Assembly: GCA_946481095.1 (NCBI GenBank)
Contig: CAMLML010000010.1
Location: 1-64,000 of the forward strand
Length of the DNA: 64,000 bases
Direction: 5' to 3'
From: an uncultured Cellvibrio sp.
Lineage (GTDB): Bacteria > Pseudomonadota > Gammaproteobacteria > Pseudomonadales > Cellvibrionaceae
The notes beneath the pieces were generated by a model, which was not told where the DNA came from, did no database searches, and was given only the letters and a program-made list of their open reading frames with translations. Positions 54,348-64,000 of the stretch are shown one piece after another. Each line of letters starts with the position of its first letter. The first letter of the stretch is position 1. Position numbers and translations under genes: made by a program.

Positions 54348-54399
54348 TTTTTCATTTCTCGAAAATTCTGAACTATTGTTTTATCAGCTCATCAGAGTC

Positions 54400-54436
54400 A
54401 TAGGGGCTCGCTATAGGCCCCATATTGATAATCAAA
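54400..54436. promoter_or_regulatory. Possible OxyR site upstream of katG
   Basis: ATAG-N7-CTAT (54400-54414) is one exact OxyR tetranucleotide pair; a third element seven bases further (ATAT) is one base off, and the fourth is poor. OxyR is the usual activator of katG. Confidence 0.45.
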
Positions 54437-54490
54437 TTTTGATATTGCCTTGGAGGATTAAGATACCCACGACCGGCTTGTTTTTCCTAG

Positions 54491-56707
<2,217 letters not shown>

Positions 56708-56714
56708 GTTGATA

Positions 56715-56750
56715 GCTGCTCACAGAAAAATCTGTGAGCAGCCTTTTTTT
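56715..56750 (+). terminator. Strong terminator after katG
   Basis: GCTGCTCACAGA, an AAAA loop, and TCTGTGAGCAGC form a perfect 12-bp stem, followed by seven T. Confidence 0.93.
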
Positions 56751-56853
56751 ATTAGTTTCTGTTTCCTGGTTTTTGAAAGGGGAATACAAGAAGTACAAAA
56801 TCCGGCTACACTTACGGGGACTTAACTAGTAACCGTCCACTCAGGGAACCATC

Positions 56854-59196
56854 ATGAAAAATACGCTAACAAATTTGATCCTGATCTTGTCATTTCCTTT
56901 GTTTCTCCAATCCTGCGGAAGTGGTGATACCGAGAAGCAGGAAGCTTTACCCGACTCTGCAACTTTTGAACCGGGTACATACCCCCGTTTTGACCCCATA
57001 GTGTCCGACTTGCCATTTAACACTGACCTTATTTTTGCAAAAGCAGCGACAACGGATGGTACTGCTGATGTTGGTGCTGCAACGGATGCAGTTCGTGCTG
57101 GCCTGAACAAACTGGACGGATTTTCCCCCTCGGCTTATTTCGATATTTTAATTTCAGGTGCAGTGAATCCTGCAACTGTCACGACTGGTAGCGTGTTTCT
57201 GTTGCAACTGAATACTGGAACCAAAGATGCATTGAATCCAGCCAATATTGTGACCGCCAATCCATTTGTGGGGCCTGCGACTTATAGTGTGGGTGTGGTG
57301 TCTTTGGATGGTGGCACTAACAACGCTATTCGAATTCGTCCAACATTGCCTTTGAAATCCAAAGCCAAATATTTGGTGTTTGTGACTAATGATGTAAAAG
57401 ATGCGGCGGGAAATTCCCTGACTCCATCATGGTCATACAACGCAATTCGCGATCCCAACTATGGCACTATTTCATCTTTGTTACCTGTCCGCGCAGCAAT
57501 TCAGGGGTGGGAAAATTTGGCTGGTGGCTTCATGGCTGCAGTCAGTGGTGGAGCCTTGACGGCTGATGCAGCCAAAAAGAAAGTGGTCATTTCCTATACA
57601 TTCACGACGACTGACCCACAAACACCCTTGGTTGCTATGGCGTCACCAAGGGCTGCTATAGCCAAATCACAAATAGATGCCGGAGTTGCCCAGCAAACGG
57701 CCGTGACAACAGCGCTTACCCTTGATGGTGCCAATCTATTGCCATCGCCCAAAGCCAGAAGTGTTGGTATCGCTGCCGCGACAGGTATTGACATCAATTT
57801 GCTAACAGCCAATGCTCTGGCTGCCAATATTTCCAAGCTGTACACCGGTTATATCAAGTTGCCTTACTATCTGACGGCTCCTGGAGATCTGCCATTTGGT
57901 GAGTTTTTGAAGCGTGGATGGGTACCGGATACGGCCCTGGCAACCCAATTGGGTGTGACCTTGCCAGTGGACGTTGATGGCAGTTACAACATGACCTATC
58001 GCTTCCCCTTCGCCAAAAAATCCAGTGATGAAACTGTGCCCCTGCAAGTGACCATGCCAGAGGATGCAACAGTTCCCGATTCAGTCAATGCTCCCGGCAT
58101 TACCTGTAGTCAGGTTTATGGAACCACAGGTTATCCGGTTGTTATTTATGTTCATGGTATTAGCAGTGACAGAAGCTCTGTGCTCTCTTTGGCGCATACA
58201 TTGGCCAGTAAATGTGTGGCAACAGTTGCTATAGATCTTCCGGTGCATGGCATTGCTGCCAATAATCCATTGGCAAGCACGCTTAATGTTGAGCGAAATG
58301 GCTTGAGTGCTGTTTACCCGAGTAATGTTCCTCATGAAAGACACTTCAATGTTGCGGGTGCTGCCGGTGCCCCTGCACCCATGAATTTCACCAACCCTAC
58401 AGCAAATGATGGCCCCGGTGCACAGTTTGTAAACCTGGGGTATTTCACCAACACCCGCGATAATCTTCGTCAGGCACAAGTGGATATGCTGAATCTCAAT
58501 GCCAGTCTTGGCAACATAGATACAGCGTTGAAAGCTTTCCGCAGTGTTGGAATTGATACCAGTAAAGTTTATGTGGTGGGTATGTCCCTGGGTGGCATAG
58601 TCAGCACCAATTTTGTCACGGCCAACCAGTTGGCTATTACTAATGAAACCTTGTTGGGAATCACTCCTGTGTTAAATCCAATCAGAGGTATGGTCGTATC
58701 TGTATCAGGAACCCAGGTGACACAAATTATGGTGAACTCCGCTACCTTTGGTCCTTCCATTAAAGCGGGATTGGCTGCAGCGGGTGTCAATGATGGTACT
58801 TCCAATTACGAGCGTTTTTTGTATGCCATTCAAAGTGTTGTTGAGAGTGGTGATCCTGTCAGTTTCTCGCAAGCTTTAGGCAGCCTTTCTACGCCTGTGC
58901 TGTTGCAACAAGTCAAAGATGATGCCGTTATTCCCAATAACAATGCCAATACTCCATTGATGGGTACCGAAGCTATGGCTCGACTGATGGGGATGACCCA
59001 GCTTGGTCTTGGCCCTACAAGCCTGGGTAAAGGAATTGTGAAAATGAATGCAGGTGTGCATACATCTTTATTAAGGCCTGCAACTGATTTGGGGCACATT
59101 ACAACGGAGCTACAAATTCAGGTCGTCACTTTTGTTTTAGGTAATGGTACTGTTAATGTTGGTGCGGCTGCTTCATCAAATGTAATTCTGCCGTAA
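56854..59196 (+). CDS. VolA/Pla-1-type surface lipase lipoprotein
   Basis: A 780-residue exported lipoprotein: signal peptide with lipobox LQSC (lipidation at C21). The catalytic domain is in the second half, with VIYVHGISSDRSS as the oxyanion section and GMSLGG at the nucleophile (Ser578). The late histidine is probably in MNAGVHTSLLRP. The N-terminal half is a beta-rich region. It is related to VolA of Vibrio, a surface lysophospholipase that frees fatty acids from host lipids, and to Pla-1/cef lipases. Only a weak ribosome site is seen. It looks like a single-gene unit. Confidence 0.83.
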   Translation: MKNTLTNLILILSFPLFLQSCGSGDTEKQEALPDSATFEPGTYPRFDPIVSDLPFNTDLIFAKAATTDGTADVGAATDAVRAGLNKLDGFSPSAYFDILISGAVNPATVTTGSVFLLQLNTGTKDALNPANIVTANPFVGPATYSVGVVSLDGGTNNAIRIRPTLPLKSKAKYLVFVTNDVKDAAGNSLTPSWSYNAIRDPNYGTISSLLPVRAAIQGWENLAGGFMAAVSGGALTADAAKKKVVISYTFTTTDPQTPLVAMASPRAAIAKSQIDAGVAQQTAVTTALTLDGANLLPSPKARSVGIAAATGIDINLLTANALAANISKLYTGYIKLPYYLTAPGDLPFGEFLKRGWVPDTALATQLGVTLPVDVDGSYNMTYRFPFAKKSSDETVPLQVTMPEDATVPDSVNAPGITCSQVYGTTGYPVVIYVHGISSDRSSVLSLAHTLASKCVATVAIDLPVHGIAANNPLASTLNVERNGLSAVYPSNVPHERHFNVAGAAGAPAPMNFTNPTANDGPGAQFVNLGYFTNTRDNLRQAQVDMLNLNASLGNIDTALKAFRSVGIDTSKVYVVGMSLGGIVSTNFVTANQLAITNETLLGITPVLNPIRGMVVSVSGTQVTQIMVNSATFGPSIKAGLAAAGVNDGTSNYERFLYAIQSVVESGDPVSFSQALGSLSTPVLLQQVKDDAVIPNNNANTPLMGTEAMARLMGMTQLGLGPTSLGKGIVKMNAGVHTSLLRPATDLGHITTELQIQVVTFVLGNGTVNVGAAASSNVILP

Positions 59197-59301
59197 AAAT
59201 CATTATCGTTTTTTTATATCCTCTCCTGTAAGGGGGAGGATATGATTTGTTTCTGTACATGCCTGTATCTGCGCTTGTGTTAGTCATTAATCTTGGTGAT
59301 C

Positions 59302-60255
59302 ATGGCAGGCATCAATAGTTGTCTGGATATGTTTATGACGCCACGTAATTACCTTTATCTTTTAAAAAAATATGACGAGTACAAATCACAAATAGAACGT
59401 TTGTTGGAATCCATCATTACAGCATTGGCACCCAATCGATTGGAAACATCCAATGAGATGTTGAACGAATTGGTTGCAAAATTGCACAAATCTTATCCTT
59501 TTGTTGAATTAATTTATTGTTTAAATGCGCAGGGGTTACAAATAACAGAATCTGCTGCTGCTCCCAAAATAGCGGATTCAAAACGCCGCGAACCCGGCAT
59601 GAATTCTGACCGATCCAATCGTGTTTATTACACTCAGGCAAATGATAATCAGGGTGTGACTACGGTAACCCAACCTTATCTGTCCAGTGCAACACATCAA
59701 TTGGCTATTTCAGCTGTGCAACGTTTTATTGGAGCTAACAATGAAACACGTTATTTGGTCATTAATTTTAATCTGGAAAAATTAATTACGTTTTTAAATG
59801 GTGATAGTTTGCGCCGTATAGTGCATCCGTTTTTTCAGGTGATTTATGGTGTGATTGGCATCATGCTGGTTGTTGTATCTGCATTGTTATTGTATTCAGC
59901 AGGTCAATCTCTCTATGAAATGATTCACGAACACACCAACACCGCAACTCAGGCGTTCCAGTCCGTTATTTTGGTAACCTTGGGTTTGGCGATTTTTGAT
60001 TTGGGAAAAACCATTCTCGAAGAAGAAGTGTTATTGCATAAAGATATTCATCACTCAGGTTCAACCCGTCGTACCATCAGTCGATTTATGTCTGCAATTG
60101 TAATTGCAGTTTCCATCGAATCTTTATTGCTCATGTTTAAATCATTATTAGGTGATGCGACACATTTGCAAAATGCAGTCTGGATGTTAATTGCAGCAGT
60201 TGCGTTGTTGGTGGGCTTGGGTGCTTATTTGAAATTGACGAGTGAGAAGAAATGA
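59302..60255 (+). CDS. Membrane protein with extracytoplasmic PDC-like sensor part, unknown
   Basis: A 317-residue protein. The first 160 residues are soluble and contain a PDC/Cache-like pattern (SYPFVELIYCLNAQGLQITESAA..SNRVYY..VTVTQPYLSSATHQL). Residues about 175-315 have four membrane helices separated by a short loop with conserved acidic residues (DLGKTILEEEVL). No output domain, such as GGDEF, is attached. ATG 59302 is chosen; other in-frame starts exist at 59293 and 59329. Function unknown. Confidence 0.65.
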   Translation: MAGINSCLDMFMTPRNYLYLLKKYDEYKSQIERLLESIITALAPNRLETSNEMLNELVAKLHKSYPFVELIYCLNAQGLQITESAAAPKIADSKRREPGMNSDRSNRVYYTQANDNQGVTTVTQPYLSSATHQLAISAVQRFIGANNETRYLVINFNLEKLITFLNGDSLRRIVHPFFQVIYGVIGIMLVVVSALLLYSAGQSLYEMIHEHTNTATQAFQSVILVTLGLAIFDLGKTILEEEVLLHKDIHHSGSTRRTISRFMSAIVIAVSIESLLLMFKSLLGDATHLQNAVWMLIAAVALLVGLGAYLKLTSEKK

Positions 60256-60460
60256 CCCCACCCTAACCCTCCCCTTGCCAGGGGAGGGGACCTGACTCCC
60301 TTATTAAATTAAAAAGGGAGTCGTTCCCCACTTTGAAAAAGGGGGGCTAGGGGGGATTTAAAATCTCAGAAAATTTAACCATTTTTAAATCCCTCCCAAC
60401 CTCCCTTTTTCAAAGGGAGGAGCTAGTTCCTCCCCCTTGCCAAGGGGGAGGTTAGGAGGT
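60256..60460. repeat. Composite inverted-repeat element between the membrane protein and radA
   Basis: About 200 bp with no gene, built of nested G/C-rich palindromes. Outer arms CCTCCCCTTGCCAGGGGAGG and its partner near 60430-60450; inner arms GGGGGGCTAGGGGGGATTTA and AAATCCCTCCCAACCTCCC; a small hairpin ACTCCCTT..AAGGGAGT at 60296-60322. Whole-element symmetry suggests a miniature mobile repeat (MITE- or REP-like) of the type scattered in intergenic DNA. It ends right at the radA leader. Confidence 0.75.
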
Positions 60461-60500
60461 GAAATTTTCAAATCAAAAAAATAAATTCCAGGAAAAATTA

Positions 60501-61868
60501 ATGTCCAAAACCAAACAAGCCTTCGTGTGCAATCAATGCGGCGCTGAATATAAAAAATGGCAAGGCCAATGCACAGAGTGTAATGAATGGAATTCAATTA
60601 CTGAAATTCGTATTAGCAATGCTCCTGCTGCACGCACGGCAAAATTTGATGGTTATGCAGGCACTGCATCGGGAAACAAAGTGCAAACGTTGGCGGAAGT
60701 TGCGGTAGCAGATGTACCGCGTGTAAGCAGTGGTGCCGGGGAGTTGGATCGGGTGTTGGGTGGTGGATTTGTGCCGGGTTCAGTAACACTAATTGGTGGT
60801 AATCCCGGTGCAGGTAAATCAACGCTTTTATTGCAAACACTGTGTCATCTCGCAAAAAACATGACAGCACTTTATGTCACAGGTGAAGAATCATTACAGC
60901 AAGTTGCCATGCGTGCGCAGCGTTTGGGGTTGCCGACAGATAAATTACAAATGCTCAGTGAAACCAGTGTGGAATCCATTTGCGAAACGGCGCAAACTTT
61001 GTCACCTAAAATCATGGTGATTGATTCAATTCAAGTTATGCATATGGATGATATTCAATCAGCGCCGGGTTCTGTCTCACAAGTGCGTGAGAGCGCAGCT
61101 TATTTAACCCGCTTTGCAAAACAAACCGGAACCGTTTTAATTTTGGTTGGGCATGTGACCAAAGATGGAACGCTTGCTGGCCCCAAAGTATTGGAACATA
61201 TGATTGATTGCTCAATTTTATTGGAAGGCGATAACGATTCACGTTTTCGTACCTTGCGTGGCAATAAAAATCGTTTTGGTGCAGTAAATGAATTGGGTGT
61301 GTTCGCGATGACGGAGCAGGGGATGCGTGAAGTGAATAATCCCTCTGCAATTTTTTTACAGCGTGCAGAAGAAATTTCTTCTGGTTCTGTCGTAATGGTA
61401 ATCTGGGAAGGAACGCGTCCATTATTAATTGAAATACAAGCCTTGGTTGATGACAGTCATTTGGGAAATCCGCGTCGTGTCGCGGTTGGTATGGATCAAA
61501 ATCGCCTTTCCATGTTGCTGGCTGTTTTACACCGGCATGGTGGAATCATGGTAGGTGATCAGGATGTATTTGTGAATGTGGTTGGCGGTGTAAAGATTTT
61601 GGAAACCAGTGTGGATCTTGCGGTATTGCTGGCAATAGTGTCCAGTTTTCGCGACAAAATTTTACCTGAAGATTTAATTGTATTTGGTGAAGTAGGGTTG
61701 GCAGGGGAGATTCGCCCTGTTCCCAGTGGTCAGGAGCGTTTGCGTGAAGCGATTAAACACGGATTTAAAAAAGCGATCATTCCTTTTGCCAATGCACCGC
61801 GAGAAAAATATCCAGGTATTGAAGTCATGGCCGTAAAAAATCTTCAGGAAGCTTTGAATGCAATTTAG
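60501..61868 (+). CDS. radA: DNA repair/branch-migration ATPase RadA (Sms)
   Basis: A 455-residue enzyme. An N-terminal zinc finger (CNQCGAEYKKWQGQCTEC), a RecA-like ATPase with Walker A GGNPGAGKST and a KNRFG motif, and a Lon-like C-terminal domain (VFVNVVGGVKILETSVDLAVLLAI). It extends recombination intermediates together with RecA. The ATG at 60501 follows AGGAAA and matches the family start; the frame opens earlier at 60459 inside the repeat element. The end faces the PilZ genes, with an AT-rich hairpin between. Confidence 0.96.
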   Translation: MSKTKQAFVCNQCGAEYKKWQGQCTECNEWNSITEIRISNAPAARTAKFDGYAGTASGNKVQTLAEVAVADVPRVSSGAGELDRVLGGGFVPGSVTLIGGNPGAGKSTLLLQTLCHLAKNMTALYVTGEESLQQVAMRAQRLGLPTDKLQMLSETSVESICETAQTLSPKIMVIDSIQVMHMDDIQSAPGSVSQVRESAAYLTRFAKQTGTVLILVGHVTKDGTLAGPKVLEHMIDCSILLEGDNDSRFRTLRGNKNRFGAVNELGVFAMTEQGMREVNNPSAIFLQRAEEISSGSVVMVIWEGTRPLLIEIQALVDDSHLGNPRRVAVGMDQNRLSMLLAVLHRHGGIMVGDQDVFVNVVGGVKILETSVDLAVLLAIVSSFRDKILPEDLIVFGEVGLAGEIRPVPSGQERLREAIKHGFKKAIIPFANAPREKYPGIEVMAVKNLQEALNAI

Positions 61869-61873
61869 CAATT

Positions 61874-61905
61874 GAAAAATAAAATTGTTCGATTTTTTAT
61901 TTTTC
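61874..61905. terminator. AT-rich hairpin between convergent radA and PilZ genes
   Basis: GAAAAATAAAA, ten bases, TTTTATTTTTC: a perfect 11-bp stem made almost only of A and T, between convergent genes; it probably ends transcription in both directions. Confidence 0.5.
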
Positions 61906-62253
61906 CAGACTTTCAAAATAATCCAGTAAATTCTGCAAGCCTTGTGATTCGAGATGGTTATTGGAGGTTATGGATAAACCAATAATATGTTCGCGAATAT
62001 GCACCACAGTTCCGCGAAGCTGTAATGATTTGAATTTTTCGTTGGCAATATCTTCCAGTTCGATAGTCAAAAATAATTCATCGCCTGGTCGCAACAAATG
62101 TTCATCCAAAACCGCAAAGCGTGCGCCGGTTGCTGAAATATCCAGCAAGTGTGCAGCCCAGCTGACGTGCGACATCTGCAATGCAGCATAAGCCCGCACC
62201 GGATAGCGTTTGGCATTGCGCCTTTCTTCATTATTCAGTGAAAGTTTATTCAC
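61897..62253 (-). CDS. PilZ-domain protein, small
   Basis: A 118-residue PilZ protein. RRNAKRYPVR holds the RxxxR motif and DISATGAR the D/NxSxxG motif, both needed for cyclic-di-GMP binding. No other domain. It probably alters motility or surface behaviour in answer to cyclic-di-GMP. It overlaps the next PilZ gene by 4 bp. Confidence 0.87.
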   Translation of the reverse strand: MNKLSLNNEERRNAKRYPVRAYAALQMSHVSWAAHLLDISATGARFAVLDEHLLRPGDELFLTIELEDIANEKFKSLQLRGTVVHIREHIIGLSITSNNHLESQGLQNLLDYFESLEK

Positions 62254-62636
62254 AGATCATTCACCAATTCTGAAAGTTCTCTTTCCGCTGCATTGGCATC
62301 GCCCATATTTAATTCAATCAGGCGACGTAAATGTCCGATGCTATCAATATCAATAGATTCGCAAGACAGCCCCAATTGGTTGTGATGCTGATGTGCCACC
62401 ATTACTGACATCGCGATAGTAGTACTGTCGTTTAAAATCACTTTTACCAATATAGGTTCACGGTGATTAATAGATTCGGGTAATCTTTGTTGAAGCAATA
62501 ATCCTTTCAAGGATATGTCCAGCAAGCTTGCTCTCCAGTGATAATCGCCTTGTGCCAATTCTACTTGTGCATCAAATAAAATCCGACTGAATCGGCGACG
62601 TTCAGGAGTTTGATTTTTAGATGAAAATTCGGTCAT
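62250..62636 (-). CDS. PilZ-domain protein, second copy
   Basis: A PilZ protein with RRRFSRILF and DISLKGLLL. The RxxxR motif is kept, but the second motif ends in L-K-G-L rather than the standard S-x-x-G-(A/V/M). The ATG at 62636 is used (128 residues); other starts at 62702 and 62744 extend the N-terminus, and none has a good ribosome site. The two PilZ genes form an operon, with this one first. Confidence 0.8.
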   Translation of the reverse strand: MTEFSSKNQTPERRRFSRILFDAQVELAQGDYHWRASLLDISLKGLLLQQRLPESINHREPILVKVILNDSTTIAMSVMVAHQHHNQLGLSCESIDIDSIGHLRRLIELNMGDANAAERELSELVNDL

Positions 62637-62802
62637 AAATTGCTCATGGTCTGCACACTGCTGCTTGCTACTGAGTGTAGTTGTTTGAGGGGGTTTCGCC
62701 ATTTTCATGTGTAACTTTTTGTGTTTGCCTGTTGTTGGGGGCAAATCTATAATCCCCGGCTTTTTATGCGGATAACCGTGGCAAAACTTTCAAGGGCCAG
62801 AT

Positions 62803-63711
62803 ATGAGTGACTTGCGTATAGGTATAGATTTGGGTGGTACGAAGACGGAAGTCATACTTTTGAATGGATCAAGCGAGGAAGTATTTAGAACACGCATTCC
62901 CACCGTCAGGAATGATTACGCGGCCACTTTGCGTGATATTGCTGATCTGGTCAGTCAGGCAGAGCGTGCCGCTGGTACAGATAATCTGCCGGTAGGTATA
63001 GGTATTCCTGGTACCGTCTCGCGTAAAACCGGATTCGTCAAAAATGCCAATTCAACCTGGTTAAATGGCAAACCCTTCCAAAAGGACATATCCAACCATT
63101 TAAAACGCCAGGTGCAGGTAACAAATGATGCCAACTGCCTTGCTGTTTCAGAAGCAACTGATGGTGCGGGTAAAGGTTATGAGTTGGTGTTTGCCGGCAT
63201 TATTGGCACAGGCTGCGGTGCTGGTCTGGCTTTCAAAGGTAAACCTATAGTGGGACCGAATGGTGTTGCAGGGGAGTGGGGGCATAACCCTTTGCCCTGG
63301 ACGTCAGCACAGGATTTAACTGCTCGACCCTGTTATTGCGGAAAATCGGGATGTCAGGAAACTTTTTTGTCAGGCACAGGTTTGTGCCTTTCTTACAAGC
63401 TTGCTTCAGGTCTTGATATAAAAGGAAACCAGCTGGTGGACCTGGCCAACCAGGGTGAGTCACTCGCTATTCAAATCCTTGATCAATACTATGATCAACT
63501 GGCGCGTGGATTGGCCGCTGTTATTAACATCCTGGATCCGGACGCAATTGTTTTGGGTGGTGGCGCTTCAAATATTGCCGGTATTTATACGCAAGTTCCC
63601 CAAAGACTATCTCATTATGTATTTGGTGGTGAATGCGATACGCCCATACTTCAAGCTGTGCACGGCGATTCAAGCGGTGTGCGCGGAGCTGCCTGGTTGA
63701 ATCCACTTTGA
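62803..63711 (+). CDS. mak: ROK-family fructokinase
   Basis: A 302-residue sugar kinase nearly identical in plan to E. coli Mak (fructokinase). IGIDLGGTKTEV is the ATP-binding start, KNANSTWLNG and NDANCLAVSEA the sugar-binding sections, GEWGHNPLPW with the catalytic area, and CYCGKSGCQE the structural zinc site. It phosphorylates fructose (also mannose or glucose) to the 6-phosphate. Single-gene unit; the DUF4442 gene follows. Confidence 0.95.
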   Translation: MSDLRIGIDLGGTKTEVILLNGSSEEVFRTRIPTVRNDYAATLRDIADLVSQAERAAGTDNLPVGIGIPGTVSRKTGFVKNANSTWLNGKPFQKDISNHLKRQVQVTNDANCLAVSEATDGAGKGYELVFAGIIGTGCGAGLAFKGKPIVGPNGVAGEWGHNPLPWTSAQDLTARPCYCGKSGCQETFLSGTGLCLSYKLASGLDIKGNQLVDLANQGESLAIQILDQYYDQLARGLAAVINILDPDAIVLGGGASNIAGIYTQVPQRLSHYVFGGECDTPILQAVHGDSSGVRGAAWLNPL

Positions 63712-63730
63712 TCAAAAATTATCGGTGCGA

Positions 63731-64000
63731 ATGGAGGCAAAATTGAAAGCAAAATATTTCAAATTTTTAGTCAATTTATGGCCGCCGTTATTTTTTTCTG
63801 GCATTAAGGTGATTCGCGTTAGCGCAGATTATCGGGAAATTGATGTGGCGTTGAAGTTGCGCTGGTACACCAAAAATTATGTGGGTGTGCAGTATGGCGG
63901 CAGTTTGTTTTCCATGACTGATCCATGGTACATGGTGATGTTAATGACGGTGTTGGGAAGAAATTATTATGTATGGGATAAAACAGTCGAAATTGATTAC
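63731..64000 (+). CDS. DUF4442 hotdog-fold protein, N-terminal part (runs off the window)
   Basis: The plus strand is open to the window edge. The visible 90 residues include NLWPPLFFSGIKV, LRWYTKNYVGVQYGGSLFSMTDP and VWDKTVEIDY, typical of DUF4442, a hotdog-fold family related to thioesterases such as the C-terminal part of YiiD. ATG 63731 is listed; TTG 63743 in the same frame has GGAGG at the ideal distance and may be the real start. Substrate unknown. Confidence 0.75.
   Translation, partial: MEAKLKAKYFKFLVNLWPPLFFSGIKVIRVSADYREIDVALKLRWYTKNYVGVQYGGSLFSMTDPWYMVMLMTVLGRNYYVWDKTVEIDY

Noticed and set aside
59216..59235. ATATCCTC..GAGGATAT hairpin after the lipase gene
   Set aside because: Short stem without a T-run; not enough to call a terminator.

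Overview
The window looks like a chromosomal segment from a facultatively anaerobic gammaproteobacterium. The E. coli-like NarGHJI and UbiTUV proteins, a VolA-type lipase lipoprotein, two TonB receptors and paired PilZ proteins suggest the Cellvibrionales or a neighbour such as Cellvibrio. That assignment is inference; there is no rRNA here to settle it.

Positions 1 to about 39,200 form an anaerobic nitrate-respiration island, interrupted from 11.3 to about 23.2 kb. It starts with the 5' end of narX (minus strand), a CBS-domain gene and a narGHJI operon extended by a PpiC-type foldase and a RIC/YtfE-type di-iron repair protein. After the interruption come a class III ribonucleotide reductase (nrdG-nrdD), a short hemerythrin-like protein, ubiT divergent from ubiU-ubiV-mobA (oxygen-independent ubiquinone synthesis and molybdenum cofactor), a NarK1-type transporter, a DGC-domain gene, moaABCDE, narL-moeA-TSUP and a NarK2-type transporter. 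Several intergenic regions carry 7-2-7 NarL-type palindromes or FNR/Anr boxes, so most of the island reads as one regulon. It would supply the enzyme, its cofactor, its quinone, its substrate and deoxynucleotides without oxygen. No nitrite reductase is present in the window.

The interruption has two parts. From 11.6 to 16.2 kb is a metal-response module: two small secreted Cys-rich proteins, a CadR/PbrR-like MerR regulator, a 19-bp-spacer MerR-type promoter, a TonB receptor and an HMA-CDF cation transporter. From 16.3 to 19.8 kb is a small hypothetical gene, then a DUF3800 protein beside an OLD-like ATPase/TOPRIM protein, a candidate defence pair. An FG-GAP cytochrome c protein and a tryptophan-halogenase-family protein follow.

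From 39.4 to 45.4 kb there is a compact minus-strand set (SulP transporter, small protein, spermidine-synthase-like protein, NAD-isocitrate-dehydrogenase-like protein, PhyH dioxygenase) and then a plus-strand set (short DNA-binding protein, TRIC/YicG channel, YjdM). From 45.5 to 53 kb is a second metal region: a decayed cusA remnant, a TonB receptor behind a Fur-like box, cusBA and a small Cys/Met-rich secreted protein. The rest holds a KfrA-like coiled-coil protein, katG, a surface lipase, a PDC-sensor-like membrane protein, a large composite inverted repeat, radA, two PilZ genes, mak and the start of a DUF4442 gene.
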